The notes under the pieces: generated by a model
Told to the model about the DNA's origin: nothing
Database searches by the model: none
Seen by the model: the letters and a program-made list of their open reading frames with translations, nothing else
Assembly: GCF_900111175.1 (NCBI RefSeq)
Contig: NZ_FOGI01000022.1
Coordinates: 1 to 50,960 of the forward strand
From: Actinokineospora terrae
GTDB taxonomy: Bacteria > Actinomycetota > Actinomycetes > Mycobacteriales > Pseudonocardiaceae
Length of the DNA: 50,960 nucleotides
Reading direction: 5' to 3'
Shown here: positions 1-8,363 of the stretch, piece by piece
How positions within the stretch are numbered: the first letter of the stretch is position 1
Layout: the number at the start of each line of letters is the position of its first letter
Program-made: the position numbers and the translations under genes

Positions 1-382
1 TTCCCTCGCGGTCGGCCTACCACGAGGGAGTCCTCATGGACCTCGACGGGGTTACCACGTTCCACATGCGCAAGAAACGGTCGGGGTGGGTGCCCCCTGG
101 ACCGCGGGGCGGTGATGTCCACCCGGTCAACCCTTGCTCCATGACCGGCACCTGCCGCTTCTCAACGGCCAGCCCTATACCCCGCCTGATATCTCCCACC
201 GGCGAGGGTCCACCTAACGCGGCATCACTGAGGGTTCACTGCATTCACCCGTCCGACCTTCCCCTCGCCCGTAGCTCCCGGATGGAACAGGAACCCTTCG
301 GCTTCCATTCGAGCTTCGCACCCTGCCGTTACCAGCAACGCACGTCGAAAGCGGGGACAGCTTGTTGGACACAAAGCCGGGA
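1..382. other. No convincing gene at left edge
   Basis: Short open frames exist on both strands here but none has protein-like composition or a ribosome binding site. The stretch lies downstream of the minus-strand deaminase gene. I see nothing else in it. Confidence 0.4.
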
Positions 383-1078
383 CTACACCTCCGACATAAT
401 CAGACCTCCATATCGGTGCATCCACTTGACGCATGCGACATCGTGTCGCAAGCAGGGGACGTGGTTGATCACCAGGGTGGCGGTGGTGATGCCGTTGAGT
501 CGCATGTGGACGGCCAGTTTCATCTCGACGTCGGGGGCGCGCAGCGGGACCCTGCGCCCGGGCAGGGAGCGGAAGTAGTCCACCGCGGCGGTGTACTTGT
601 CGTCCTTGCCGCTGGTCTCGGCGTGGACGAGGCCGTCGTCGGCGACCCACCGGCCGTGGGTCTTAGGCGTCGGGGCCCCGGGTTCACGCTGATCAACGGT
701 GACGACGTCGGCGGGCAGTTCCGCGCGGGCACTGGTGAGCCAGTCAGCGGATGACGGCGCGGTGGGCTTGCCAGGTGGTGTGGTGCGTGCCGGGACGAGA
801 GCGCCGCCGTGGTGGCGGACCGCGGCGCGCAGACGTTCCTCGAGGAGATCGATCAGGTTGTCGAGGTCGCGCAGGTGCTGCTCGGCGTCGCCCAGCGCGT
901 GATGGATGGCTGTGGCCCGCGCGGCGTCGCCCAGCAGGTGCTCGACGTCGGCCAGGACAGCGGTCACCTCGTCGGCGAGTGCGACCACTATCGCGTGTGC
1001 GCGTTCGGCCGTTATGCCAAGTGCGGCGAGGCGAGCGACATGCGCGTTGATGGATGTCCCGCCTTGGGGGCGGGTCAT
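383..1078 (-). CDS. SCP1.201-like cytidine deaminase-fold protein, altered zinc ligand
   Basis: The 231-residue product has a long helical, coiled-coil-like N-terminal half (Ala/Leu/Glu-rich, through LIDLLEERLRAAVRHHG) and a C-terminal SCP1.201-like deaminase domain. The domain shows the family order: a Gly-rich strand, SGKDDKYTAAVDYF, then PDVEMKLAVHMRLNGIT, LVINHVPC and a second Cys eight residues later. The family, which includes the DNA deaminase DddA, uses an H-x-E motif plus a PC...C pair to bind zinc. Here the motif reads D-V-E, so the zinc-binding His is Asp, and the protein stops about 15 residues after the second Cys without the usual LP-x-G ending. The ATG overlaps the stop of the upstream 60-residue gene (ATGA), which fixes this start over a GTG at 1210. 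Family call fairly sure; activity doubtful. It may be an inactive toxin or a paralogue with another role. Confidence 0.7.
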   Translation of the reverse strand: MTRPQGGTSINAHVARLAALGITAERAHAIVVALADEVTAVLADVEHLLGDAARATAIHHALGDAEQHLRDLDNLIDLLEERLRAAVRHHGGALVPARTTPPGKPTAPSSADWLTSARAELPADVVTVDQREPGAPTPKTHGRWVADDGLVHAETSGKDDKYTAAVDYFRSLPGRRVPLRAPDVEMKLAVHMRLNGITTATLVINHVPCLRHDVACVKWMHRYGGLIMSEV

Positions 1079-1257
1079 CGGAACGAGGAGGTGATCGCCC
1101 GCCGCGTGCCGTCGTCGATCGGCACGCGTGGGCGTCGCGGTCTGATCAGCACTGGAGGTGACTGTCGCGCATCCGGCCGCGACGATGCGGAGCCTGGGGT
1201 GAGCCACCACCGGGAGCGTGACGCCCCGGCGTGGTCGCGTTCGGTGTCGTCGGCCAT
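1075..1257 (-). CDS. Small basic protein coupled to the deaminase gene
   Basis: This frame encodes 60 residues starting MADDTERDHAG and rich in Arg and Pro. An AAGGAGG-like site lies about 12 nt upstream of its ATG, and its TGA overlaps the ATG of the deaminase gene by four bases. That arrangement implies translational coupling and is the main reason for calling it a gene. No domain is recognised. Its place before a deaminase-fold protein suggests a partner, chaperone or antitoxin-like role, but this is inference only. Confidence 0.5.
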   Translation of the reverse strand: MADDTERDHAGASRSRWWLTPGSASSRPDARQSPPVLIRPRRPRVPIDDGTRRAITSSFR

Positions 1258-1455
1258 CGATACCGCGCCTCCTTCACCGCCTTTGGCCCGTCGCCGTGAT
1301 CATCGCCGACGCGGCCGAGATCGTCTCGTGTCCCCGGCGCCTTCGCCGACCACATCATTCCGGGCGCGAACGACCGTGTGTCTGGCTTCCCTTCCGCCGC
1401 GCCTGGGTTGGCCGCGTGGGCGGCCTGGCTTCTCCACCATCGTGCGGGGTGGGGA

Positions 1456-1848
1456 TCACGGTTGCACCGGGTCGTCGCCGCTGTTGTGGGTGTCGGGTGG
1501 GGGTGTGGTGTCGGCGGGCGGGGTGGGGGTGTTGGTGGGGAGGTGTCGGTGTTTGCGGCGGTGGTGGAGGGTGGCGCCGCTCGCGGTGAGGACGCCGCCG
1601 CTGGTGATCCAGCCGGGCAGGGTGGTGGTGAGCCAGTGGGTGATGGCGCCGAGAGGTAGGGCGTTGGCTGCGGTGGCGATGCCTGTGATGAGGATGGTCA
1701 GGATGATCGCGGCGGTGATGATGGCGTCGCGGCGGATGGAGTCCTTGGTGACCCAGCCGTCGATGATCTCCCGCCATTCCTTCGCCCGGGGGCCGTGGCC
1801 GGGTTCGGGTTCGGGGGTGGGGTCAGCGGTGGGCGGCGCATTGCGCAT
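1456..1848 (-). CDS. Small membrane protein, function unknown
   Basis: The 130-residue product starts with a Pro/Glu-rich cytosolic segment and a charged patch (AKEWREIIDGWVTKDSIRRD). A strong hydrophobic segment follows at about residues 42-68 (IITAAIILTILITGIATAAN), then a weaker one (WLTTTLPGWITSGGVL). The tail is rich in His, Thr and Pro. The gene starts 26 nt inside the end of the upstream XRE regulator gene, so the two are probably co-transcribed. I recognise no family. A membrane partner encoded with an XRE protein is common in actinomycete mobile regions. Confidence 0.6.
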   Translation of the reverse strand: MRNAPPTADPTPEPEPGHGPRAKEWREIIDGWVTKDSIRRDAIITAAIILTILITGIATAANALPLGAITHWLTTTLPGWITSGGVLTASGATLHHRRKHRHLPTNTPTPPADTTPPPDTHNSGDDPVQP

Positions 1849-3034
1849 GGGCGTCGCCTCCGTCCTGGTGGGTGGTGCGGGTGAGGTAGGCGGCGGTGAG
1901 GGCTTGGGCGAGTCGGAGCAGGGAGTCGTTGGCGCGGCGTCGGGCGGTGCGGGCTTCGCGTTCGATGTGGTCGGCCAGTGCGTCGAGGCGGCCGGTGAGG
2001 GTGTCGAAGCGCTGCCTGCGGTACGAGCGGCCTCCGGCTGTCGCGTTGCCGAGGTTGAGGGCGACCAGAGCGGGCAGGATCACGTTCTCGGGGAACTCTT
2101 CCGCGGTATTGAGCAGGGCTTTGCACAGGGCGGTGCGCGTGGTGTGGGTGTCCAGGCCGGGTGGGATGTCGCACACGGCGAGCAGGACGGCGTCGAGGCG
2201 CAGGTCCACGGCGTGGACGCCGGTTCCCTGGCAGAGCTTGGCCAGGTGGTCGCGGATCCTGTCGGTGAGCAGGGTGGTGTTGACCTCGAGGGTGTGGCGG
2301 TCGGGGGTGGGGATCACCACGGTGATCGGTCGGGGCGCGGGGTCACCCCCGGCGGCGGGTAGACCGCGGCTTCCGGGGTGGTGTCCCCGGGAGATGCGGC
2401 TGTCGACGATGACGTTGTCCTCCGACACGACGCTGGTGGCGGGCTCGCCGAGCAGGCGACCCCGAGCGGTGAGCCAGCGGTCGAGGTCGGGAAGGGCCTT
2501 GGCGGCGGCGAGCAGGGCCCGCAGCACCGTGGCGGTGGGCGGGCCGTCGACGCAGGCCAGGGCGCGCTGCACGGTGGTGTTCGGTATCCCGGTGCGCTCG
2601 GCGATGCGGCGTCGGGAGGTGGTGCCGAGGGTGGCCAGCAGCAGCGCGGCGAGTTGGCGGCCGAAGCCGGGCAGGTCGCGGATGTCCTCGGGGGCGGCGT
2701 CTGTGGGCAGCTGTTGTTGCTCGGCCTTGGCGGCCGACCACAACCGGCGCAGCTCGGCGACCTGCTCGCGGTCGCAGCCGGGTTCGTAGCCGCGGGTGAG
2801 GGTCGCCCGGGTGGGCATCGCCTGCCCGGACTCGGCCAGATGCAGCGTGCTAGTGGAGATCCCGGTGTGGTGCGACAACCGGTCCAGGCTGTACCCGAGG
2901 TGATCACGGCGGCGGCGCAGCGCCAGGACCAGCTCGGTCAACCGGGGACCGGCGGTCGGGTCGATCGGGCGCCGGGCACGGGCGCCGTCGAGCCCGCCGG
3001 GGGCGGGCGACGGTTGCGGGGTGTGCTTGTTCAC
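1823..3034 (-). CDS. XRE-type helix-turn-helix transcriptional regulator
   Basis: The 403-residue protein has an N-terminal XRE-like HTH at about residues 30-90 (LTELVLALRRRRDHLGYSLD, HTGISTSTLHLAESGQAMP). A second helical block (RRRIAERTGIPNTTVQRALA) resembles another HTH. The C-terminal 200 residues are helical with many Arg residues and have no family I recognise. Actinomycete proteins of this layout act as DNA-binding regulators, often with a small partner gene. Here the partner is the membrane protein overlapping its 3' end. A perfect 14-bp hairpin lies 84-117 nt upstream of the ATG, and one copy of a 37-bp repeat covers the leader, so self-regulation through these elements is plausible but unproven. 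Confidence 0.7.
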   Translation of the reverse strand: MNKHTPQPSPAPGGLDGARARRPIDPTAGPRLTELVLALRRRRDHLGYSLDRLSHHTGISTSTLHLAESGQAMPTRATLTRGYEPGCDREQVAELRRLWSAAKAEQQQLPTDAAPEDIRDLPGFGRQLAALLLATLGTTSRRRIAERTGIPNTTVQRALACVDGPPTATVLRALLAAAKALPDLDRWLTARGRLLGEPATSVVSEDNVIVDSRISRGHHPGSRGLPAAGGDPAPRPITVVIPTPDRHTLEVNTTLLTDRIRDHLAKLCQGTGVHAVDLRLDAVLLAVCDIPPGLDTHTTRTALCKALLNTAEEFPENVILPALVALNLGNATAGGRSYRRQRFDTLTGRLDALADHIEREARTARRRANDSLLRLAQALTAAYLTRTTHQDGGDAHAQCAAHR

Positions 3035-3036
3035 GG

Positions 3037-3073
3037 CAGGCGTCCAGGGGTCGGGCAGTCACGGGTCAGGTCC
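3037..3073. repeat. 37-bp imperfect direct repeat, copy A
   Basis: This copy lies immediately upstream of the XRE regulator ATG. It matches 3550-3586 at 33 of 37 positions in the same orientation; the shared core includes CACGGGTCAGGTCC. It could be an operator, a recombination footprint or the remnant of a duplicated promoter. Confidence 0.6.
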
Positions 3074-3117
3074 ACCGGGCGCGCCCTGCCGGGCCCACCC
3101 GCGCGGGGACCCTCGGT

Positions 3118-3151
3118 CATCTGCTCGCCCGTTGGCGCGGGCGAGCAGATG
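3118..3151. promoter_or_regulatory. Perfect 14-bp hairpin upstream of XRE regulator
   Basis: CATCTGCTCGCCCG and its exact reverse complement are separated by the 6-nt loop TTGGCG. The element lies 84-117 nt upstream of the XRE gene on the minus strand. There is no T-run, so an operator or leader structure is more likely than a terminator. Confidence 0.5.
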
Positions 3152-3829
3152 AAATGAGAGTCCCCCACCGTGCATTTTGCCCCTATCCAAGTCCAAGAAC
3201 AACATCTCCGTCGGCGCGGGAAATCCCGGAAATGAACCACTCGATCCGAGCGGCCTGGCGGAAATCAGCCTTTCTCGTGGTGGCGTTCCGCTATGGCCGG
3301 AACGTGAGCCGGGACGTCCGGCTGGCGTACCGATCCGTATGACCTGCGTACCAGACGAGCGCTTGATGTGCTGTCTGACATGCGGGTTCGACTTTGTCAG
3401 GGTAGTGTCCGCGAACTGTCAACCTTAATGCGCTGCCGCGAATGACGCTTTCCGAGGAAACTTGCCGCGTAGCCGCTGGATTCTCCCGAATAGGGACAGA
3501 TCCACGCGAACGTCTACTAGGGCGGGTTTCATGGACCGTCTGGGAAAGGCAGGTGTTCATGGGTCGGGCAATCACGGGTCAGGTCCGGACAAGCCTTCCG
3601 AGACGCCCCCGGGGCAGCACCGTTGGCGCGGTCTGCCCCACCGCCGCACGACGGACCGGGGGTAACCCCGGGTATCCCCCGGGACCCGATCCGTCGTGCG
3701 AACGCTCGGCCGCCCCTGTCAACCAGCCGCTCTGGACCACGGGAAGCAACCCGCCACGCACCGCGACGGCCACCTACGGCGAATCCCCGACAGTCCATGT
3801 CCAGTGACTACGTCGCCCGAGCTCGTCGT
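3152..3829. other. Long gap without a convincing gene
   Basis: The part between about 3180 and 3500 is less G/C-rich than its surroundings and probably holds promoter sequence. The rest contains copy B of the 37-bp repeat. No frame here has convincing protein composition. Confidence 0.4.
3550..3586. repeat. 37-bp imperfect direct repeat, copy B
   Basis: Four mismatches to copy A at 3037-3073, same orientation, 513 bp apart. No gene starts next to this copy, unlike copy A, which may mean that a duplicated regulator gene was lost here. Confidence 0.55.
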
Positions 3830-4039
3830 TCACACCCTGCAGAGGATGCCTGACGTCTTGGGCGTGGTTATCCGGTGTGCTGCCCAGGGTATGGAGGACT
3901 GACAGGTGGGGTGTGGGCACCAGCGCAGGGCCGCGGGGTGGTCTAGGTGCTCTCGTGCGGCGTCGAGGACCAGGCGCAGCTGCTCACGGAGATGCTCCTC
4001 GATCGCCCGCCGGGCGTGGAAGTCCCGGGTGTAGTCCAT
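3830..4039 (-). CDS. Small hypothetical protein with a Cys-rich tail
   Basis: The 69-residue frame starts MDYTRDFHARRAIEEHLREQ, continues as an amphipathic helix and then has W-C-P-H-P-T-C, a possible metal-binding pair. It lies 78 nt downstream of the CdtB-like gene on the same strand. An earlier in-frame start at 4102 is less protein-like. I do not recognise the family. It is called mainly on composition and orientation, so confidence is low. Confidence 0.35.
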   Translation of the reverse strand: MDYTRDFHARRAIEEHLREQLRLVLDAAREHLDHPAALRWCPHPTCQSSIPWAAHRITTPKTSGILCRV

Positions 4040-4117
4040 GCCGCGCACTCCGCACGCGGAGCGGTCCGAGGCCGGATCTGGCGGATGCCCAGCGCCCATC
4101 ACCCGCAGCGCATTTGG

Positions 4118-4897
4118 TCAGGGGTTGCCGAAGGCGACGGCGTGGTGGTCGCTGCCGTGGGTGGATAGGCGGGTGGTGGTGAAGGTGGTGGCCAGTGTGC
4201 GGGAGGTGATGAGGTAGTCGTAGATGTGGGTGCCGTGGGTGGGCTGGGTGGGGGCGTAGGCGGTTTCGGTGCCTTGCAACGCGGGCTTGGTTTTGGGTGG
4301 GGTGAGGTTGTAGTCGCCGAGGACGAGCCAGGTGCCGCCTGCGGTGCGGGCGGCGGCGAGGAGGTAGCCGACGTTGAACCCGAGGGGGTCGGCACTCATG
4401 TGGGCGCTGTAGACGGTGTCGCCGGTGGACAGCCGTAGTTGGAGCAGTCCGCGGTCGCCGTTGTCGAAAGTGGCGGTTTGGCGGGTGGGCAGGTAGTCCC
4501 AGCCGGTGACGTTGACGGTGTCGGGGTCGACGACCAGGGCCAGGTTGTTCTTGCCGTCGTGGATGGCAACGAAGTAGACAACGCGTTTGTAGTCGTCGCC
4601 GTCGTTCCAGCGGCAGCGTCGGGCGGGGCGCCCGCCCTTGGTGGCGGTGCCGCAGGAGTCGAACAGGGGAGTGTTGTCGATGAACCCCAGCGTGCCGGGT
4701 TCCTGCAAGGCCACGATGTCGTAGTCCTCGGCGAGGTCCTTGACTCCGTCGGCCCACTTGTCGTTGTTGCTGCCCTGCATGTTCCAGGTGGCGTAGGTGT
4801 AGGCGTTGGGATCAGCGGAGGCCGTGACCGCGCCGCAGACCCCGGCCACCACCGCCAGCACCGCGCCGACCACACCGGTTCTCCACCTGTACCGCAT
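4118..4897 (-). CDS. Secreted CdtB-like endonuclease/exonuclease/phosphatase-fold protein
   Basis: The 259-residue protein starts with a signal peptide (MRYRWRTGVVGAVLAVVAG, cleavage near TASA-DP). The mature part has the EEP/DNase I-like motifs in order: ATWNMQGS near its N-terminus, VALQEPG, a GDYNL segment and GSDHHAV near the C-terminus. These correspond to the metal-binding Asn/Glu and the catalytic Asp/His residues of the fold. The WNMQGS and LQEPG forms resemble cytolethal distending toxin subunit B and its actinobacterial relatives. The ATG chosen has a GGGAG site upstream and gives a clean signal peptide. No CdtA or CdtC gene lies nearby, so it probably acts alone as an extracellular nuclease or phosphatase. 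Fold is sure; substrate is not. Confidence 0.8.
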   Translation of the reverse strand: MRYRWRTGVVGAVLAVVAGVCGAVTASADPNAYTYATWNMQGSNNDKWADGVKDLAEDYDIVALQEPGTLGFIDNTPLFDSCGTATKGGRPARRCRWNDGDDYKRVVYFVAIHDGKNNLALVVDPDTVNVTGWDYLPTRQTATFDNGDRGLLQLRLSTGDTVYSAHMSADPLGFNVGYLLAAARTAGGTWLVLGDYNLTPPKTKPALQGTETAYAPTQPTHGTHIYDYLITSRTLATTFTTTRLSTHGSDHHAVAFGNP

Positions 4898-5630
4898 CCT
4901 GGTCTCCCCACACCGACGGATTCGTGCCCGCCCAGCGTGGCCACTGCTTCTGTGTCCCACAACGTTTCCCAGGCGCGCTCCGCCGGACGCAGTGGGTTCT
5001 CACCACATCGGGGCCCGACCGCTCACCCACAGCACCCTTACCGCACCGCTCGGGCGCGCTGCGGCGACCCTCGGTCGGGTGAGCCCGCCGATCGGGGGAA
5101 GAGCAGGGCATGGCCGGGATTCCCCCACCGGGGACGCGGTCATGGTGGTCAGCAGATGGTGTTGGGTGGGCACGGCGGGGGGGATGGGTTCCCTGGTGGG
5201 TGTTCGAGTCGTTGTGGTGGTCGGTGCTGTGGTGGCAGGTCGGGTCGTGGTGGTGGGGTCGAGGTTGCTGCGGCGCGGGTGCGTTGGCGGTGATCGCCGG
5301 GATGACCGGGCGGGCGATGTTGTGGAGCCTTCCCCGTACATCTCGACCCGACTGCTTGATCACCTCGCGCCCCTCCAAGAGGAAGCCCGCAGCCACGCCG
5401 ACCATGGCGACGTCCGCGACCTCGCCCACCAGGTCGCCCTGCTCCGCATCGCGGCGTGACGACCAACGCTCGACATCAATAGCTGAGAACGCGGTGAACT
5501 GTCTGGATCGAGGGCCAGAACATCGACGTGCTCGTTTATCAGACCCACATGGTCTGATGCGAACCTCCGTCGTGACATCCGCACCTGGTTCAGCATCGCG
5601 CCCGTGGTCCGACAGGGCTCGCGCTGGTCC
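4898..5630. other. Gap with weak open frames only
   Basis: A minus-strand frame from 5429 begins with helical, protein-like sequence (MGEVADVAMVGVAAGF) but turns into His/Thr/Pro-rich low-complexity sequence and runs into the CdtB-like gene. I do not call it. The inverted repeat at 5538-5558 is listed separately. Confidence 0.4.
5538..5558. promoter_or_regulatory. Perfect 8-bp inverted repeat, operator or weak terminator
   Basis: ATCAGACC and GGTCTGAT are separated by CACAT. The repeat lies about 70 nt beyond the stop of the PD-(D/E)XK-like gene. It has no T-run on either side, so an operator-type dimer site is as likely as a terminator. Confidence 0.35.
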
Positions 5631-6104
5631 TCACAGTCGTGTCGCCAGCGTCGGCGCCCGCACCGCGCCGGAAAGGTGGACCACCAGGAACGCCAGACCG
5701 AGGCCGATGTCCCCCAGTCGGAGGTGTCGCTCGACGGCGGTGACGAGGATCAGCCCGTGCAGCAGGCCGGACCGGGCGTAGCAGGCGAGCTGCTGTTCGA
5801 TGGCGTAGCGGCCGTTGTCCCGTGCCTTCACCTCGATGCCGACCGGCCAGCGGCCAGTTGTGCGCAGGTCGATTCGCCCGAAGATCCTCAGTCGGGCCTC
5901 GCGGGTGGTGGGGATGCCTGCGTTCGCCAGCACGCGCTCCAGGTGCCTGACCATGCTGGCCTCGTCGTAGTAGCGGAACGGTTGGGCCGCGAGGATCGGG
6001 CGCACCAACGGGTCGAAGGCGTTCTTCAGGGTGTCCCGCCGCAGAGACCACTCGACCGGCGAGCCCACCGCCCGGCCGCTGTTCCACGGTCGGCGCGTCG
6101 TCAC
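5631..6104 (-). CDS. PD-(D/E)XK nuclease-like protein
   Basis: The 157-residue protein carries a D79...E91-V-K93 signature in the stretch GRIDL...GIEVKARDNGRYA, preceded by a helix (MVRHLERVLANAGI). This is the arrangement of PD-(D/E)XK nucleases: an Asp on one strand and E-x-K on the next. A conserved-looking QQ in the following helix (AIEQQLACYARS) is also typical. The gene starts at a GTG overlapping the TGA of the upstream 319-residue gene (GTGA), so the two are translationally coupled. The frame is open further upstream, but that part reads as out-of-frame Arg/Gly sequence. It could be a restriction- or repair-type nuclease domain or an inactive relative. Confidence 0.6.
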   Translation of the reverse strand: MTTRRPWNSGRAVGSPVEWSLRRDTLKNAFDPLVRPILAAQPFRYYDEASMVRHLERVLANAGIPTTREARLRIFGRIDLRTTGRWPVGIEVKARDNGRYAIEQQLACYARSGLLHGLILVTAVERHLRLGDIGLGLAFLVVHLSGAVRAPTLATRL

Positions 6105-7060
6105 GTACCGACCGGGCCGGTGGTCCCGGAGGACCAGCAGGCCCCGCAGTCGTGGGCCAGTACGGCCGGGGCGACCTCGAAGCAGTCCTTGCCCACCAGT
6201 TCGTGCTCGTCCGCAGTGCACACCCCGCCAGCGAGGTCGCGCTCCTCCACGCCGTCGGCGTGTTCGACAACCCGGGCGGCCGAGCAGAGCCGGCCCGCCC
6301 GCGTGCGGTCGCCGCACTCGGAAAGGTCGTCGAGGCCGAGATGGCCGTTCTCGATGTCCTGGAGCAATCCGCGCGGCTGCCGAACTCCCTGCCCGCCGGG
6401 GAGCAAGGGACCGCGCGGCGCGGAGGGGCTGTGCAGCGCGCATCCGCCGCGCCCGCCCCTGCCCGTGGTGTGGATGCCATGGAAGCTGATCGTGACGCGC
6501 GCCGGAACCATGCCCGGACCGGACACCGCACCCGGCGCGGGGTAGACCCATTCGGCTTCGGGCTCGACCAGCAGCCCATCCATCGCGGTCCGGTCTCCGG
6601 CGGCAGGCAGGCCCCAGCCGCGCCCGGTAAGGACGTCGTGCGGTTCGGAGATCGCGCTGGCCAGTAGATCACGCCCGTGCCGCCACGCCTCGATCTCCTT
6701 CAGGCGATCCACCAGCCAGTCGTCACGGGTACGCCGCGCCAGTGCGGTGGAGGCGTCGACCAGCGGGTTCGCCGCGACCGTGTCGCCTAGGAAGAACCCG
6801 GCGAGCATCACGACCGCGGCCCGCCCGGTGATGCCGATCTTGGTGGCCGTCAGGGTGTCCGGGAACCGCTGGGCATCGGCAATCGCGGACGGGGGAAAGA
6901 CCCACAGGCTGGTATCGGCCTCCTCGACCCAGCCCCGAGCGGATAGGACGTCGGTGACCAGCACGCCGACGCGCGCTATGGGCCGATTCCGCCCGGCACG
7001 CTGCCGCCTAGCGCGTTCGGCCGCCAGACCGCCGCGGCGCGTTCCCCGAGTCTTGGACAT
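6101..7060 (-). CDS. Unknown protein coupled to the PD-(D/E)XK-like gene
   Basis: The 319-residue product has a basic N-terminus (MSKTRGTRRGG...RARRQRAGRNR), a central region with a long amphipathic part (RDDWLVDRLKEIEAWRHGRD), and a C-terminal half with Cys residues spread at wide intervals, ending near CGACWSSG. I recognise no family. Its stop overlaps the GTG of the nuclease-like gene, so they are probably a functional pair, for example a recognition or accessory subunit with a nuclease. The start was chosen because upstream in-frame sequence overlaps the neighbouring frames. No clear ribosome binding site is visible. Confidence 0.5.
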   Translation of the reverse strand: MSKTRGTRRGGLAAERARRQRAGRNRPIARVGVLVTDVLSARGWVEEADTSLWVFPPSAIADAQRFPDTLTATKIGITGRAAVVMLAGFFLGDTVAANPLVDASTALARRTRDDWLVDRLKEIEAWRHGRDLLASAISEPHDVLTGRGWGLPAAGDRTAMDGLLVEPEAEWVYPAPGAVSGPGMVPARVTISFHGIHTTGRGGRGGCALHSPSAPRGPLLPGGQGVRQPRGLLQDIENGHLGLDDLSECGDRTRAGRLCSAARVVEHADGVEERDLAGGVCTADEHELVGKDCFEVAPAVLAHDCGACWSSGTTGPVGT

Positions 7061-7204
7061 GGCACCGCATGGTGGAGGACGAGCCTGCACGCGAAGCACA
7101 CCCACATGCCCCCGTCACCCCATCGAGCGGAACATCGACCCGGCACCGGCCGTCCTGCACACGGCTCCCGGCGTGCCCAGTGCAGCGTGAGGTGCGCGGC
7201 CAGG

Positions 7205-7611
7205 TCAGCCCCGGCGCATGTCGGGCGGCAGGGTGAGGCGGTAGTCGTGGGAGTCACCCTTACCGCGGTTGGCCAGCAACCCGTCGTCGACCGCCAGCGA
7301 GGACAGGTAGTCCATCATCGCCATCGCGGTGAACCGGTCGTAGACGCCGCGATGAACTGTTCCCCAGCGTCGGTGTCGGCCAGCTCGGGAGCCAAGTGCG
7401 CGGTGAAAAACTCCTCTTGGTCGAAATCCGCGAGCACCCCGTCCGCGTCGGCCGCGTCGGCGAGCGCCTCGACCAGAACGAGCTTGACCAACCCGCGCAC
7501 GCGGTTCTGGTGGACCACGTCGCGGAACTGGTCGGGCGTGGCGAACACCGAGCCCGGTTTGGCGTGCAGGGCCTCGTTCCACGCCTCAAGGGCGGCCGGC
7601 TGGAATGTCAT
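7205..7611 (-). pseudogene. Frameshifted gene for a hypothetical protein
   Basis: The 5' part starts MTFQPAALEAWNEALHAKPG at an ATG with a GGGAG site and reads well to TDAGEQFIA near 7345. Then the frame runs into ASTTGSPRWR and a stop. The next frame continues convincingly from the same point as VYDRFTAMAMMDYLSSL to LTLPPDMRRG, stopping at 7205. Restoring one base within GCGGCGTC near 7340-7350 joins the halves into a protein of about 135 residues. It is either a real one-base deletion or a sequencing error. I do not recognise the family. Confidence 0.6.
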
Positions 7612-7682
7612 CGGTCGGTACTCCCTGCCGTCGGCCGCCACGAGTGGCGGCGGGGGTACCGATCCTCGCTGATCCGGTGATC

Positions 7683-8293
7683 GACAGCTCTTGCACCCCC
7701 GGGGCGGCATTCGACAAACGGTCGACGACGTCACCACCGAACTCGGACAGACCAACCTGGCACAGGCGGGCGGCCCCTGGCGGCCCACGAGCTTGCCCGA
7801 GGTCAACGCCGTGCTCGACCGCTGGTGCGTCAGCGCCGCCTTCGGCTGAGCGACCCGCCGTGCCACACCACGACAATCGCCCTGTTCGACCCCCTCAAGG
7901 CCACGTTCGACACCACCGGAACACAGGTCGCCTACGCCGATCCCGGCAGGCTTGCCCGCATCAACGGCGTGTGATTCGGCGACAGGGTCGAAACTGAGAT
8001 CGAACCCGTGGCCCTGGCGCCCGGCCGACGCAACCCTCCCGAATCACCGCCGAGGCGACTCTCTGCCTGGTCGCCACAACCGCCAGCGGCGACCCCCAGC
8101 GAGCCGTGGCAGGACTCTACGCATTCATCGGCACCGCCGCCACCGCCGTGGCCGAGTTCGACCCGCGCACCGTTCCCGGGCTCATCGACGTACGGCCGAT
8201 CAGCGGTTCCGTTGCCACGGCGAGATCGATGACGGGGTCACAGCCGCCACCGCCGATCTCGTGCTGCGCGTGCGTGCGCACGCTTTCATCTAG
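7683..8293 (+). pseudogene. Decayed plus-strand gene remnant
   Basis: Several protein-like pieces follow each other on the plus strand but are broken by stops and frame changes: VDDVTTELGQTNLAQAGGPW ending VLDRWCVSAAFG-stop, IALFDPLKATFDTTGTQVAY ending at a stop, ITAEATLCLVATTASGD with RAVAGLYAFIGTAATAV, and GVTAATADLVLRVRAHAF-stop. None has its own start region. The order suggests one or two former genes that have decayed. Family unknown. Confidence 0.4.
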
Positions 8294-8363
8294 TGGTTCC
8301 GACCGCCCTCTTGCGGACGACGGGGCGTGGCCGAATTGGCAGCTGCATTGTCGATCGCACGAG

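Noticed and set aside
4812..5429. 205-residue minus-strand frame between the CdtB-like and nuclease-like genes
   Set aside because: Only the first 45 residues look protein-like. The rest is low complexity and runs 85 nt into the CdtB-like gene.
6976..7257. 93-residue minus-strand frame with a Cys-rich MWVCFACRL segment
   Set aside because: It overlaps the 319-residue gene by 85 nt and the frameshifted gene by about 50 nt and has no visible ribosome binding site. The Cys pattern is suggestive but not enough.
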